Positions 54,841 to 63,309 of a stretch of 64,000 bases of DNA are shown here, piece by piece. Source of the stretch: Clostridia bacterium (GTDB taxonomy: Bacteria > Bacillota > Clostridia > Oscillospirales > Butyricicoccaceae); NCBI GenBank assembly GCA_017408985.1, contig JAFQTO010000001.1, positions 113,449-177,448 of the forward strand. Direction: 5' to 3'. The stretch's first letter is position 1; the number at the start of each line of letters is the position of its first letter. A model generated the notes under the pieces. The model was not told where the DNA came from, searched no databases, and saw only the letters and a program-made list of their open reading frames with translations. Position numbers and translations under genes: made by a program.

Positions 54841-55527
54841 ATGCTGTCATCGTTATTATCTTTTTTCAGCAGCAGTTGGTTCTTGGTGCTGCGTGTGTCG
54901 CCCGTGGGCAACTCTTTTCCCCGTCCGTTGTCCGGTGCTGAGGAAGCCGAAGCTATAATCAAGGCAGAAAACGGGGATATGGAGGCACGTGACCTGCTTA
55001 TACGCCACAATCTGCGGCTGGTGGCGCACATCGTCAAGAAGTTTTACGCATCCAGAGAGGATCAGGACGATCTGATATCGGTGGGTACCATAGGACTGAT
55101 AAAAGCCGTGTCGTCATACAAATCGGGCAAGAATATCAAGCTTGCAACGTTTGCGGCAAAGTGTATCGAAAACGAGATATTAATGTATTTCCGCTCGCTT
55201 AAAAAGCAGGCAGGCGAGATCTCTCTGTCCGAGCCTATCGACACCGACAAAGACGGCAACACTCTGTCACTTATCGACATCATAAGCTGTGAGGACACTA
55301 TGCTGGAGGATATTGCCGATGCCGAGCGGCGAAGCCGCCTGCTCAAGCTGACCGTTCAGGCACTTGACAAGCGGGAAAAAGATATAATAATTATGCGTTA
55401 CGGGCTGTTCGGCAGTAATGTGCACACACAGCAGGCGGTCGCCGAACATTTCGGTATAAGCCGCTCCTACGTATCGAGGATAGAGAAAAAAGCGCTGGAA
55501 AAACTCAAGGCGGCGTTGGGTGAATAG
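54841..55527 (+). CDS. sigK: sporulation sigma factor sigma-K (uninterrupted gene)
   Basis: The 228-aa protein is a complete mother-cell sigma factor with regions 2 (NLRLVAHIVKKF, LISVGTIGLIKAV), 3 and 4 (QQAVAEHFGISRSYVSRIEKKAL). It has a hydrophobic N-terminal extension (MLSSLLSFFSSSWFLVLRV) before FPRPLSGAEE, like the pro-sequence removed on activation of Bacillus pro-sigma-K. The gene is contiguous, so there is no skin-type insertion. The start follows GGAGGTATGGT; longer in-frame readings have no ribosome binding site. Confidence 0.93.
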   Translation: MLSSLLSFFSSSWFLVLRVSPVGNSFPRPLSGAEEAEAIIKAENGDMEARDLLIRHNLRLVAHIVKKFYASREDQDDLISVGTIGLIKAVSSYKSGKNIKLATFAAKCIENEILMYFRSLKKQAGEISLSEPIDTDKDGNTLSLIDIISCEDTMLEDIADAERRSRLLKLTVQALDKREKDIIIMRYGLFGSNVHTQQAVAEHFGISRSYVSRIEKKALEKLKAALGE

Positions 55528-55532
55528 TATGA

Positions 55533-55730
55533 GCAGTGCCTCCGCGGACACTGCGCAGCGATATAAATCCCTCACGGGATTTGCGATATACGCTGATGCG
55601 TGCGATATATCTTCGATGCGATATGAATTTTCGTGCGTAAGTTGGATTCATATCATATCGCTGCCGACCGCAGGATCGGCAATATCGCATTTGAACCTAA
55701 GCGAAAATATATCGCGTTTGCAGCGCAAAC
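55533..55730. repeat. mirror-symmetric array of hairpins with GCGATATA / TATATCGC linkers
   Basis: GCGATATA (or GCGATAT) occurs at 55558-55565, 55583-55590, 55602-55609 and 55618-55624. Its complement occurs at 55655-55661, 55682-55688 and 55708-55715. Hairpins lie between the linkers: GCAGTG / CACTGC, AAATCC / GGATTT, CGC / GCG, ATATGAAT / ATTCATAT (centre, perfect 8 bp), TGCCGA / TCGGCA and GTTTGC / GCAAAC. The linkers reverse direction at the centre, so the array can fold into one branched tree. No ORF is credible here. Confidence 0.8.
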
Positions 55731-55762
55731 ATACAGCCAATTAAAAGATCTTCTAAGGACGC

Positions 55763-55802
55763 AAAAACAGGGCGAGGAATTTTGTCAACTCTTCGCCCTG
55801 TT
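55763..55802 (-). terminator. terminator of the nucleotidase-kinase fusion gene
   Basis: AACAGGGCGA pairs with TCGCCCTGTT; on the minus strand TTT follows. It is about 90 bp past the stop codon; the stretch between (55803-55892) shows no other feature. Confidence 0.7.
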
Positions 55803-55892
55803 GGTATTGGCTTATCGCTTATTCTATTGTTTCAAAAATAACAATTGTCAGGGTATGCCCCGCAAGCATTGCCTTTTCATATTCGTATCCTG

Positions 55893-57008
55893 TTACCGGA
55901 TATTAAGTGTACTGCATATCTGCTGTGCGGCATCCTCGGGGGTCGTAACGTTTACCACATAGTCGCACACAAAGGCGTTCTGCCCCTCCGCCTCAACAGA
56001 CAGCAGGCGGTTGACCTTGTCCTGTGTCGGAGAGTCTTTGTTGAGTATGGCGGCAAGCAGGTCACGCTTGTCACGCTTGGTATACACGGTCACAACGTTG
56101 TCAAAATGTGTCTTGAGCGCCATAGCGCCGCAAATATCCATTACCGTGAGAACGTGCCTGCCGCGGGCTAAAATCTCCTCCACGTCCTTTTTGCGTGAGC
56201 CGTAGCACTTGTGTGCGTATACCGTAGATTCAAACAGCTCGCCGTTATCGTTCATACGGTGAAATTCCTCAAGACTGACACAATGATATCCCCGGCTCTT
56301 ACCGTCCGTTTCGGGAGATTCGGTAGTATAGCTGCGCAGTTTTTCCACATTTTCGGTACTGCGCAGGATGCAGTCGGCGATTTCGTTTTTGCCGCTGCCC
56401 GACGGGCCTACGAGCACCACCACACCCGGCTCGGTCAGACTTATGGGGGTATGCCTGACGCTGTAGCTGTCGGATATTATCTCCACAAGCTTCAGAAACT
56501 CGTCGTAGGTATTGACGGCAAGCATACCAGTGGCTTCTCTGTTCCAGGGGCGGCGCATAAGTATGGGATAGGCGGCGTTGGAGCGGAATACGTTGTGCAT
56601 ACCGTCGTCAAAAAGTATATCCACGTCTATCTTGTCCTTGCGTGAGCCCATATAGATATGATCGGCGGGTATCTCGGGAAACTCCTGCATGATCCGCTGG
56701 GCGCGGATGCCCATAAACTCGGGACGGACGGAGGTGGACACGAATACCTCGGTCATCTGGGACAGCTTACGGACAAACTCTTTGGCGCCCTTGATAACCG
56801 GCTGACTCCTAAAAAACTCGGGATCGTCAAAAAACTCAAATATCACGTCGGCGCGGGTGCCTAATTTGCCCCAGCGGTCCACCTCGTACTGGGTGATGGG
56901 CGGGTCAAATTGATACTTCTCGTTGGCAAGCTTTATGGCGTAAGGCACGCACTCCATAAGCACATCGTCTATATCAAGGGCGGTGGACAGTCTGAATCTG
57001 CGTTCCAT
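55893..57008 (-). CDS. fusion of a HAD-type 5'-nucleotidase and a guanylate-kinase domain
   Basis: The 371-aa protein joins two enzymes. Residues 1-180 are a NT5C-like HAD domain: LDIDDVL at 11-17, VSTSVRPEF at 90-98 (Ser/Thr motif) and ILFDDGMHNV at 131-140. Residues 195-371 are a guanylate-kinase fold: P-loop GPSGSGKNE at 201-209, LRSYTTESPETDGKSRGYHC near 224-243, VMDICGAMALK and YTKRDKRD. The GMP-site Arg of the usual TTRxPR is replaced (TTESPE), so the substrate may differ from GMP. Start at MERRFR with GAGGAATACT upstream. The family names are firm, the combined role is unknown. Confidence 0.82.
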   Translation of the reverse strand: MERRFRLSTALDIDDVLMECVPYAIKLANEKYQFDPPITQYEVDRWGKLGTRADVIFEFFDDPEFFRSQPVIKGAKEFVRKLSQMTEVFVSTSVRPEFMGIRAQRIMQEFPEIPADHIYMGSRKDKIDVDILFDDGMHNVFRSNAAYPILMRRPWNREATGMLAVNTYDEFLKLVEIISDSYSVRHTPISLTEPGVVVLVGPSGSGKNEIADCILRSTENVEKLRSYTTESPETDGKSRGYHCVSLEEFHRMNDNGELFESTVYAHKCYGSRKKDVEEILARGRHVLTVMDICGAMALKTHFDNVVTVYTKRDKRDLLAAILNKDSPTQDKVNRLLSVEAEGQNAFVCDYVVNVTTPEDAAQQICSTLNIR

Positions 57009-57140
57009 AGTATTCCTCACTTTCGGGGCTTTGATAGTTATATTATAGCTGACAGGCGGGACAAAATCAATACGGGCGGATTTTCATATTCGCGGCAAAC
57101 GAGCAATAAACATATATCAAAACCGAGGGAGGCAGATAAT

Positions 57141-57929
57141 ATGAAAACAACCATTCTGCGTATACGAAACCGAAAAAAGCGCATCGGGATAATAGCGGCT
57201 GCGCTGGCGCTGTGCTGTATTATAGGATTCTTCGTCACCGACAGCGGTCAGGCGGTGGTGACGGCGGCTTTGCAGAGGCAGCTGCCCATATACTGCGTCA
57301 AAAAGGACGACAAAGTGGTGTCGCTGTCATTCGATGCCGCCTGGGGCAACGAGGACACACAGCAGCTTATCGACATTCTGGGCAAGTATAATATCAAGGC
57401 GACCTTCTTCGTAGTGGGAGAGTGGGTGGACAAATATCCCGAATCGGTCAAGGCGCTGCATGATGCGGGACACGAGATCATGAATCACTCGCTGGATCAC
57501 AAATACTTCTCAAAGATGTCAAGCGCCGAGATAATAGACGATATCAACAAGTGCAACGACAAGATAGAGGCTGTCACGGGCGTGCGCCCTACTCTGTTCA
57601 GACCGCCCTACGGAGACTATAACGACAACGTGGTGTCAACGGTCAATTCTATGGGTATGTATCCTATACAATGGGACGTGGACAGTCTTGACTGGAAGGA
57701 TCTCTCTGCCGCGGATATACAGAAGCGCGTACTCAAGCGGGTTCAGCCGGGGTCTATAGTGCTGTTCCACAACGCCGCCAAGAACACCCCCGCCGCACTC
57801 AGCGGTATAATCGAGGGACTTATTGCAGACGGATACAGCTTCGTGCCTGTATCACAGCTGATCTATAAGGACAACTACACCATCGACCACACGGGCAGAC
57901 AGCAGCCCACTCAGAGCAGCGCACAGTAA
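57141..57929 (+). CDS. polysaccharide deacetylase, PdaB-like (spore)
   Basis: The 262-aa protein has an N-terminal basic stretch and one membrane anchor (IGIIAAALALCCIIGFFV, about 15-32), then a NodB domain: SLSFDAAWGNEDT near residue 58, MNHSLDHKYF near 114 (His-x-x-x-His) and LFRPPYGDYND near 150. The FDAAWG form is typical of PdaB, a sporulation deacetylase that acts on cortex peptidoglycan or protects the spore. GGGAGGC lies upstream of ATG. Confidence 0.9.
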   Translation: MKTTILRIRNRKKRIGIIAAALALCCIIGFFVTDSGQAVVTAALQRQLPIYCVKKDDKVVSLSFDAAWGNEDTQQLIDILGKYNIKATFFVVGEWVDKYPESVKALHDAGHEIMNHSLDHKYFSKMSSAEIIDDINKCNDKIEAVTGVRPTLFRPPYGDYNDNVVSTVNSMGMYPIQWDVDSLDWKDLSAADIQKRVLKRVQPGSIVLFHNAAKNTPAALSGIIEGLIADGYSFVPVSQLIYKDNYTIDHTGRQQPTQSSAQ

Positions 57930-57935
57930 TCGGGC

Positions 57936-58652
57936 TCAAAAGGTTACGGGACAGTCAAGAAGCCGTTTTTTGCGTGTCTGCCAGTCGGGCATACACTCAC
58001 TCAGGCAGGCATAAAACCTGCTGCTGTGGTCGGGATGCAAAAGATGGCACAGCTCGTGAGCGACAACGTACTCAATGCAGTCAACGGGCATCATAATAAG
58101 CCGTGTATTAAATGTTATCACTCCCGTTTTGGGTCGGCAGTTGCCCCATTGGGCACTCATCCTGCGGAATCTGATCCGTGTGTACGCCGCTCCCCTGCTC
58201 TCAAAAAACGGGTACAGCTCCCTGCATAACCGCTCGACCGTGAGCTGCAATTGCAGGCGAAGCCATTTATCCGCCAGCGCGGCTTTGGCGATCGTGTCGG
58301 CAGGGTCTTTGAGGGCGATTATCAGACCGTCGTCCTCAATACACACCGTCGGTTTGATGCTCTGACGGGTTTTGACCGTATAGACACTCCCCAGCAGGGC
58401 TATACGCTCACCGTCTGTAAACTCCGCGGGATACGGACAGTCGTGCTTTGCCCGCTCAAGCCGGTCCACGGCCTTGAGTAACCTATCTGAGTTACGGCGC
58501 AGAAACTCGTCTATACTGCTCTGCGGCACCCTGCGGTTTGCCGAAACGTATATACTTGAGTCGGCACGGATGCGAAGGTTGAGATTTTTGACGTTTTTTC
58601 TTTCCAGCTCATATGTAAGCTCAACGCCGTTGATCGTGATGCTCTTTTTCAT
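57936..58652 (-). CDS. YgjP/M48-like metallopeptidase (DUF45)
   Basis: The 238-aa protein has the zinc motif VVAHELCHLLHPDHS near residue 193 (HExxH plus the third His) preceded by the conserved SAQWGNCRPKTGVITFN. This is the YgjP family of predicted cytoplasmic metal-dependent hydrolases or peptidases. The N-terminal half is a beta-rich region (LELERKNVKNLNLRI-like). No partner gene is evident; it converges on the pdaB-like gene. Confidence 0.9.
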   Translation of the reverse strand: MKKSITINGVELTYELERKNVKNLNLRIRADSSIYVSANRRVPQSSIDEFLRRNSDRLLKAVDRLERAKHDCPYPAEFTDGERIALLGSVYTVKTRQSIKPTVCIEDDGLIIALKDPADTIAKAALADKWLRLQLQLTVERLCRELYPFFESRGAAYTRIRFRRMSAQWGNCRPKTGVITFNTRLIMMPVDCIEYVVAHELCHLLHPDHSSRFYACLSECMPDWQTRKKRLLDCPVTF

Positions 58653-58708
58653 TGTTACCTCGGGATGAATTTATAAAATCATTTTATATCAATTCCCCCG
58701 TTTTGTCA

Positions 58709-58742
58709 AAGAACCCTGTGCGTTTTAATGCACAGGGTTCTT
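58709..58742 (-). terminator. terminator of the small lipoprotein gene
   Basis: A perfect 13-bp stem AAGAACCCTGTGC / GCACAGGGTTCTT with an 8-nt loop. Confidence 0.8.
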
Positions 58743-58744
58743 CG

Positions 58745-59185
58745 TTATGCGATCTTCTCTATCGAGATGATACCGGTCTTGCCGCTGTCGGTGATGCTCA
58801 CCTTGGTTTTGCCGTCATCCCATCTGTCGCTTGTGCTCTTGCCGTATCTGTCACCAAATACCTCGCGCCACTTGTCCAGATTTTCCTTGTCTGTATAGAC
58901 TACGACACGCTCGACCTTTTCACCGTCTTTGTCCATAGTGACGGCAATGTTTGTGTCCATACCCATTACAGAACGGTTATAGGAATAACGTGCAGAGCCT
59001 GCCTGCTGCAGTTCATCGTCAAGGTTGCCCATCGTGCGTCTGAAATCGTCAAAACCGACACCTATCATACCGACTATATCGTCAGCTGACAGATCATCAT
59101 CTTTATCAACTCGCGCCGTACAGCCCGCGAAAAAGGCGGAGACGGCAATAATACCGCATATCAAAAGAAACAGTTTTCTTTTCAT
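58745..59185 (-). CDS. small lipoprotein of unknown function
   Basis: The 146-aa protein has a lipoprotein signal peptide (MKRKLFLLICGIIAVSAF, lipobox FFAGC, Cys about 22). The mature part (DDIVGMIGVGFDDFRRTMG ... GISIEKIA-like end) is acidic and shows no recognised domain. GGAGGT is 5 nt upstream of ATG. Confidence 0.8.
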   Translation of the reverse strand: MKRKLFLLICGIIAVSAFFAGCTARVDKDDDLSADDIVGMIGVGFDDFRRTMGNLDDELQQAGSARYSYNRSVMGMDTNIAVTMDKDGEKVERVVVYTDKENLDKWREVFGDRYGKSTSDRWDDGKTKVSITDSGKTGIISIEKIA

Positions 59186-59257
59186 TTTTACCTCCGTTCT
59201 CAGCACAGTCATAGTTTGTGCACAAACGGACGGTTGATGAGTTGAAAATATCGCCAA

Positions 59258-60079
59258 TCAATTTTTTTGATTCAAAATCGCGCTGGTTTCGGCACCGACA
59301 ATAAATACCGATGCCGTGGTATGAAGCCATATCATAAGCACCATGATCGAAGCCAGCGAGCCGTAGAGGTCGGTGTATCCGCCGTACAGATCGACATACG
59401 CCATAAACCCCATCGAAAGGCCGTACCACGCCGAAACGGCGAGCGCCGCACCGGGCATATACCGTCTGATGGGCAGGTCAGCTTGGTCCATATTGCGGTA
59501 ATATACGGTCAGCACAAAAAATACGAACAACGGGCCTGCGGCGTATCTTATGATATTGGCTGTAGATCTTACCCAGGAGCTTAACTCAAAAAACAGAGCA
59601 AGATAACGGTATACACTTCGGCTTATGCCAAAAAGCACCAAAAGCGCCATCACCGATATCATCAGGGTCAAACTCATCAGCAGGGATTTTGTGACGGCAC
59701 CGCGGTTTTTGTGATGCAAGCCGCCGAGCGCCCTGCTCACCGCGTAATTAAGTGACGTCACCGATCGGTAAAGCATATACAGAGCAAGAACCGAGCCTGC
59801 GTAGACGGTAAAATTACTGCTCTTTTTGCCTATATAGGACAAATACTCGAAAATCAGCTCATAAACGTGCTGCGGCAGTACGGGAACGAGCTTGTCAAGT
59901 ATTGCCTCCGCAGGCAGGGACAGAAGCGACAGCACTGCGCTGACAAAAACGATAAATGGAAATATGGTAAACAGCATAAAATACGCCGTTTCGGCGGCGT
60001 GCCTGCCCGTGCGATGCTCACGGCATCGGCTGTACAGTCGGACGGCAAAACGTATAAATGACCGTAAGGCTCTGCCGAT
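59258..60079 (-). CDS. YihY/virulence factor BrkB family membrane protein
   Basis: The 273-aa protein has six membrane segments and YihY words: HAAETAYFMLFTIFPFIVF near residue 28, VTSLNYAVSRALG near 110, and the last LASIMVLMIWLHTTASVFIVGAE. The function of the family is not settled. The start was placed at TTG (60079) because GGGGGA lies 8 nt upstream and a promoter (60119-60146) lies between it and the in-frame ATG at 60142, which would precede the transcription start. Confidence 0.82.
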   Translation of the reverse strand: MGRALRSFIRFAVRLYSRCREHRTGRHAAETAYFMLFTIFPFIVFVSAVLSLLSLPAEAILDKLVPVLPQHVYELIFEYLSYIGKKSSNFTVYAGSVLALYMLYRSVTSLNYAVSRALGGLHHKNRGAVTKSLLMSLTLMISVMALLVLFGISRSVYRYLALFFELSSWVRSTANIIRYAAGPLFVFFVLTVYYRNMDQADLPIRRYMPGAALAVSAWYGLSMGFMAYVDLYGGYTDLYGSLASIMVLMIWLHTTASVFIVGAETSAILNQKN

Positions 60080-60118
60080 CAAAGAAACACTCCCCCGGGA
60101 ATAAAAAAGATAGATCCT

Positions 60119-60146
60119 CTTATAGTATGCCCGTACGGTCATACAA
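60119..60146 (-). promoter_or_regulatory. probable promoter of the YihY-family gene
   Basis: On the minus strand TTGTAT (60146-60141), 16 nt and TATAAG (60124-60119). Confidence 0.45.
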
Positions 60147-60152
60147 ATAAGC

Positions 60153-60176
60153 AAAAAGCGCCGCTTGACGCGGCGC
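60153..60176 (-). terminator. terminator of the YxjI-like gene
   Basis: GCGCCGC / GCGGCGC with a 5-nt loop is followed on the minus strand by TTTTT. Confidence 0.85.
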
Positions 60177-60190
60177 GTGGTGTGCGTTAT

Positions 60191-60664
60191 TCAGTTGTTG
60201 CGGGCGGCTTTTTCGGCATCGATAGCCAAAACCAGCATCAGGCTGTTAAGGGCATCGCGCTCGTTTATTACGTCTATAACGTAGGTGTCGGTCAGGTTGA
60301 ACAGCTGCTTGGATATGCACGCCACCGTCTGACCGGAAGCGTCAACTATCTCGTATTCCCACTCAAACAGCTGTCCCTGAACCCTCCAGCCGTTATAATC
60401 AATACTGAATCGGGGAACAAAAAAGGAAAAGTCTTTTGTGATACAGCCTGAATAGCGGTCGCCTTCGTACATATCAAATCTGGGCAGCAGGCTGAATACT
60501 TTGCGTTGGATGTACCCAAGAGGATTGCCGTTTGGATCATAAATACGCAAAAGCTTGCCAAAAGCAAATTCACCTTTGACGACGAACAGAGTGTTGCCGT
60601 TCTCATCATAGATATCGTAGCTGTCAAACCACGAAAAAATCCGCTGTTTGAAAAGAAGCTTCAT
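60191..60664 (-). CDS. YxjI/LURP-one-related family protein
   Basis: The 157-aa all-beta protein has the tubby-like LURP-one-related pattern: SWFDSYDIYDENGNTLFVVKG at residues 11-31, GYIQRKVFSLLPRFDMY, and YVIDVINERDALNSLMLVLAIDA at the end. The family resembles membrane-lipid-binding tubby domains, but the bacterial role is unknown. It stands alone, with a terminator. Confidence 0.85.
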   Translation of the reverse strand: MKLLFKQRIFSWFDSYDIYDENGNTLFVVKGEFAFGKLLRIYDPNGNPLGYIQRKVFSLLPRFDMYEGDRYSGCITKDFSFFVPRFSIDYNGWRVQGQLFEWEYEIVDASGQTVACISKQLFNLTDTYVIDVINERDALNSLMLVLAIDAEKAARNN

Positions 60665-60705
60665 TTATGTGTCCTCCATTTGCAAAATAGTATCTGAAAT
60701 TACGG

Positions 60706-61374
60706 TTATATCTTGCCCGAATCAGCCAAAGAGACAAAATCGTTGTCGCCTACTATGATATGGTCGACCACGCGGATATTCAGCGCACCGAGAGTACGGC
60801 AGATGAGCCTGGTAGTAGCAACGTCATCATTGGAAGGAACCGCAACGCCGTCGGGATGATTATGAGCGATTATTATGGCGGCGGCTTTGCTGTGCAGGGC
60901 AACGGCGGCTATCGCCTGCACGCTGACTTCGGCTACGTTGATGCTGCCCTCGTGGACGATAGAGCAGTTCAGGACCTTGTTCTTGTTATCAAGGCAGATG
61001 ACCATAACCGTCTCCACAGTTCTGCCAACAAATCTGGGAAGCAGAAACTCGCCTGCCTGACGGGAGCTGTTTATCATGATATCAGCGGTCTTCTCGGTCA
61101 TATAGTATCTTGCCATCTGCGGTATCAGCTTGATAAGCACAGCCGAGCGCTCACCGACACCGCTGACTTTGACGAGCTCGCTCTCGGGAGCGTCGAATAC
61201 GGCGGCAACACTGCCGAACCGTTCAATGAGTCTGTGTGCGATCTCGTTGGTATCGGCTCTCGGTATGGAATAAAACAGCAGGAGCTCAAGAACGTTATGG
61301 GGACTGAATGAATCCAGACCTTCTTTGCGGAATCGTTCATAAACCCTTTGTCTGTGCCCGTCGTGGATGCCCAT
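60706..61374 (-). CDS. radC: DNA repair protein RadC (JAMM family)
   Basis: The 222-aa protein has the HhH region (MGIHDGHRQRVYERF, VSGVGERSAVLIKLI) and the JAB/MPN+ domain with AAIIIAHNHPDGVAVPSNDD near residue 173 and VDHIIVGDNDFVSL near 206. The metal motif HxHx(7)D is intact. The function is unclear despite the name. Confidence 0.93.
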   Translation of the reverse strand: MGIHDGHRQRVYERFRKEGLDSFSPHNVLELLLFYSIPRADTNEIAHRLIERFGSVAAVFDAPESELVKVSGVGERSAVLIKLIPQMARYYMTEKTADIMINSSRQAGEFLLPRFVGRTVETVMVICLDNKNKVLNCSIVHEGSINVAEVSVQAIAAVALHSKAAAIIIAHNHPDGVAVPSNDDVATTRLICRTLGALNIRVVDHIIVGDNDFVSLADSGKI

Positions 61375-61422
61375 TTATAATCACCTGTCAAAAAAACAAT
61401 ATATTTTTCGCGAACATTAATG

Positions 61423-61428
61423 TATAAT
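61423..61428 (+). promoter_or_regulatory. possible -10 box upstream of the GHL10 gene
   Basis: TATAAT, with no good -35 at 16-18 nt (TATATT at 61400-61405). If used, transcription starts near 61435, downstream of the only ATG (61420) in the GHL10 frame, which supports the ATT start. Confidence 0.35.
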
Positions 61429-61461
61429 AGTATTATAAATCCAAACGGGAGGTGTGGCAAG

Positions 61462-63213
61462 ATTAAAAAACTAATTTTGTTCATTATACTGACTGTCGCG
61501 GTCAGTCTGCCCTGCTACGCCAAAGAGCCTCAGGTAAGAGGCGTTTGGGTAAGCACGGTGTATAATCTTGACTACCCATCCGAGGCAGGCATCTCCCCCG
61601 CGCAGATGATGCACGAGGCAGATGAGATAATCACCTCTGCCGCAAGAGCTGGAATAAACACCATATTCCTGCAGGTGCGCCCCTGCTGTGACGCTATATA
61701 TCCGTCAGAGATATTCCCGTTCAGCCAATATATCAGCGGGGTTCAGGGGCAGCAGCCCGAAGGCGGCTTTGATCCTCTGGATTACTTTATCGACCGCTGT
61801 CACGAGATGGGAATAGAGCTTCACGCCTGGGTAAATCCGTACCGTGTAACGGTCTCACGCTTTACATCTATCGAGGAGGGCCTCGCCACTCTGTCGCCTG
61901 CTCACCCTGCCCGTCTCCATCCCCAATGGGTACGTCTTGGCAAGGACGGACGGTTGTATTTTGACCCTGCCCTGCCCGAGGTGCTCGAGCTGATCACCGA
62001 CGGAGTGCGTGAGATATTGGACAACTACGATGTGGACGGTATACATCTTGACGATTACTTCTATCCCGACGGCGGACTTGACGACAGCGGGAGTTTTGAG
62101 CTTTATGGCGGCGGATTTGACAATATCGGAGACTTTCGCAGGGATAACGTCGACCGCGCGATAAAATCCCTGCATCAGCTTGCAGAGGAGTATAACACAA
62201 CATTTGGTATCTCGCCCTTCGGCATATGGGCAAACCGACTGTCGAACCTAAGCGGCAGCAACACCATAGGCGGACAATCCTATTATGACCATTATGCAGA
62301 CACCCTCAAATGGATAAAGGAGGGCTGGCTGGACTACGTAGCGCCGCAGCTGTATTGGGAGATAGGATCTCTTGAGGGAGACTTTGAGACACTTCTGCGC
62401 TGGTGGCGCAGTGCAACCGAAGGCAGCGGAGTAGATCTGTATATCGGGCTTGGTGCATACCGTGCCGATGATGCAGACATCTCCTCTGACTGGTATAAGT
62501 CAAAGGAGATACTACGGCAGCTGGATATGATAGATCTGTACGGGCAGACGGAAGGTGTTGTATATTTCAGGTACAGATCGGTGACAAACAGCAGCGAACT
62601 GTACGAATACATATCTGACAGCTACACGAAAGATGTTCCCGACCCGAGTCCTCCGGTTTTTTACACGGGCGGAAGTCTGACGGTAATATCACCTATGATG
62701 AACGAACGGGCGGTGGGCGGTGAATATATAAGGGTAGAGTGCCGAGGAGACAGCGGAAGTGCCCTGTACGCTATGGGCAACGGGAGTTTTGAGGCGCTTG
62801 CCATAAGAGGTCTGCAATATTCTGCGCCCATAAAAACCGACAACGACCATGCAATTACCGTATTAAACGAGCGGAGCGGACTTGTATCCCTGCGGATAAC
62901 GGCAATAGAGCTGTTAGACAACAAAAACAGCTGCTCTCTGTATGATATAGACTGTCAGGAGGTGGGTGAATATACTGCCGTAACCTTCCATACCGACTCA
63001 CCTGCCACGGCCCGCTGCAGCGCAGACGGAAGATATATCACTCTTGACATATCTCCCTGCCGCAGTGCAGTGCTGTTTGAATGCGAAAAGATCAAGTATA
63101 TGGTGACCGAAAAGAAGGCATACGGCATAAGATATATATTTGCGCTGACCGGGCCTGCAAGCGAGTACTACATAGATACGTATGACGACAGGATAATACT
63201 GTTTATCAGGTAA
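61462..63213 (+). CDS. secreted GHL10/DUF187-type glycoside hydrolase, probable ATT start
   Basis: The protein (583 aa from the proposed start) opens with a signal peptide (IKKLILFIILTVAVSLPCYA) and a GHL10 TIM-barrel domain: RGVWVSTVYNLDYPS, LQVRPCCDAIYPSEIFPF, LHAWVNPYRVT, GIHLDDYFYPDG and DYVAPQLYWE. The last about 170 residues are a beta-sandwich-like tail. Related enzymes act on peptidoglycan or exopolysaccharide. GGGAGG (61447-61452) is 9 nt before ATT (61462), and the signal peptide starts exactly there. The only in-frame ATG (61420) lies before the ribosome binding site. No GTG or TTG is in frame near it. Confidence 0.82.
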   Translation: MKKLILFIILTVAVSLPCYAKEPQVRGVWVSTVYNLDYPSEAGISPAQMMHEADEIITSAARAGINTIFLQVRPCCDAIYPSEIFPFSQYISGVQGQQPEGGFDPLDYFIDRCHEMGIELHAWVNPYRVTVSRFTSIEEGLATLSPAHPARLHPQWVRLGKDGRLYFDPALPEVLELITDGVREILDNYDVDGIHLDDYFYPDGGLDDSGSFELYGGGFDNIGDFRRDNVDRAIKSLHQLAEEYNTTFGISPFGIWANRLSNLSGSNTIGGQSYYDHYADTLKWIKEGWLDYVAPQLYWEIGSLEGDFETLLRWWRSATEGSGVDLYIGLGAYRADDADISSDWYKSKEILRQLDMIDLYGQTEGVVYFRYRSVTNSSELYEYISDSYTKDVPDPSPPVFYTGGSLTVISPMMNERAVGGEYIRVECRGDSGSALYAMGNGSFEALAIRGLQYSAPIKTDNDHAITVLNERSGLVSLRITAIELLDNKNSCSLYDIDCQEVGEYTAVTFHTDSPATARCSADGRYITLDISPCRSAVLFECEKIKYMVTEKKAYGIRYIFALTGPASEYYIDTYDDRIILFIR

Positions 63214-63263
63214 AATCGAAAAACAAATATAACCATACAAATTAAGCTATAAACGTGCAAAAT

Positions 63264-63295
63264 AAAAAACAGAGAGCGGATGCTCTCTGTTTTTT
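63264..63295. terminator. bidirectional terminator between the GHL10 gene and tuf
   Basis: A perfect 14-bp stem AAAAAACAGAGAGC / GCTCTCTGTTTTTT with a GGAT loop. Confidence 0.93.
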
Positions 63296-63309
63296 ATTAA
63301 AGTAATTAA

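Noticed and set aside
55533..55730. CRISPR array
   Set aside because: The repeated words are only 7-8 bp, occur in both orientations, and the intervals are palindromes of uneven length; no cas gene is present.
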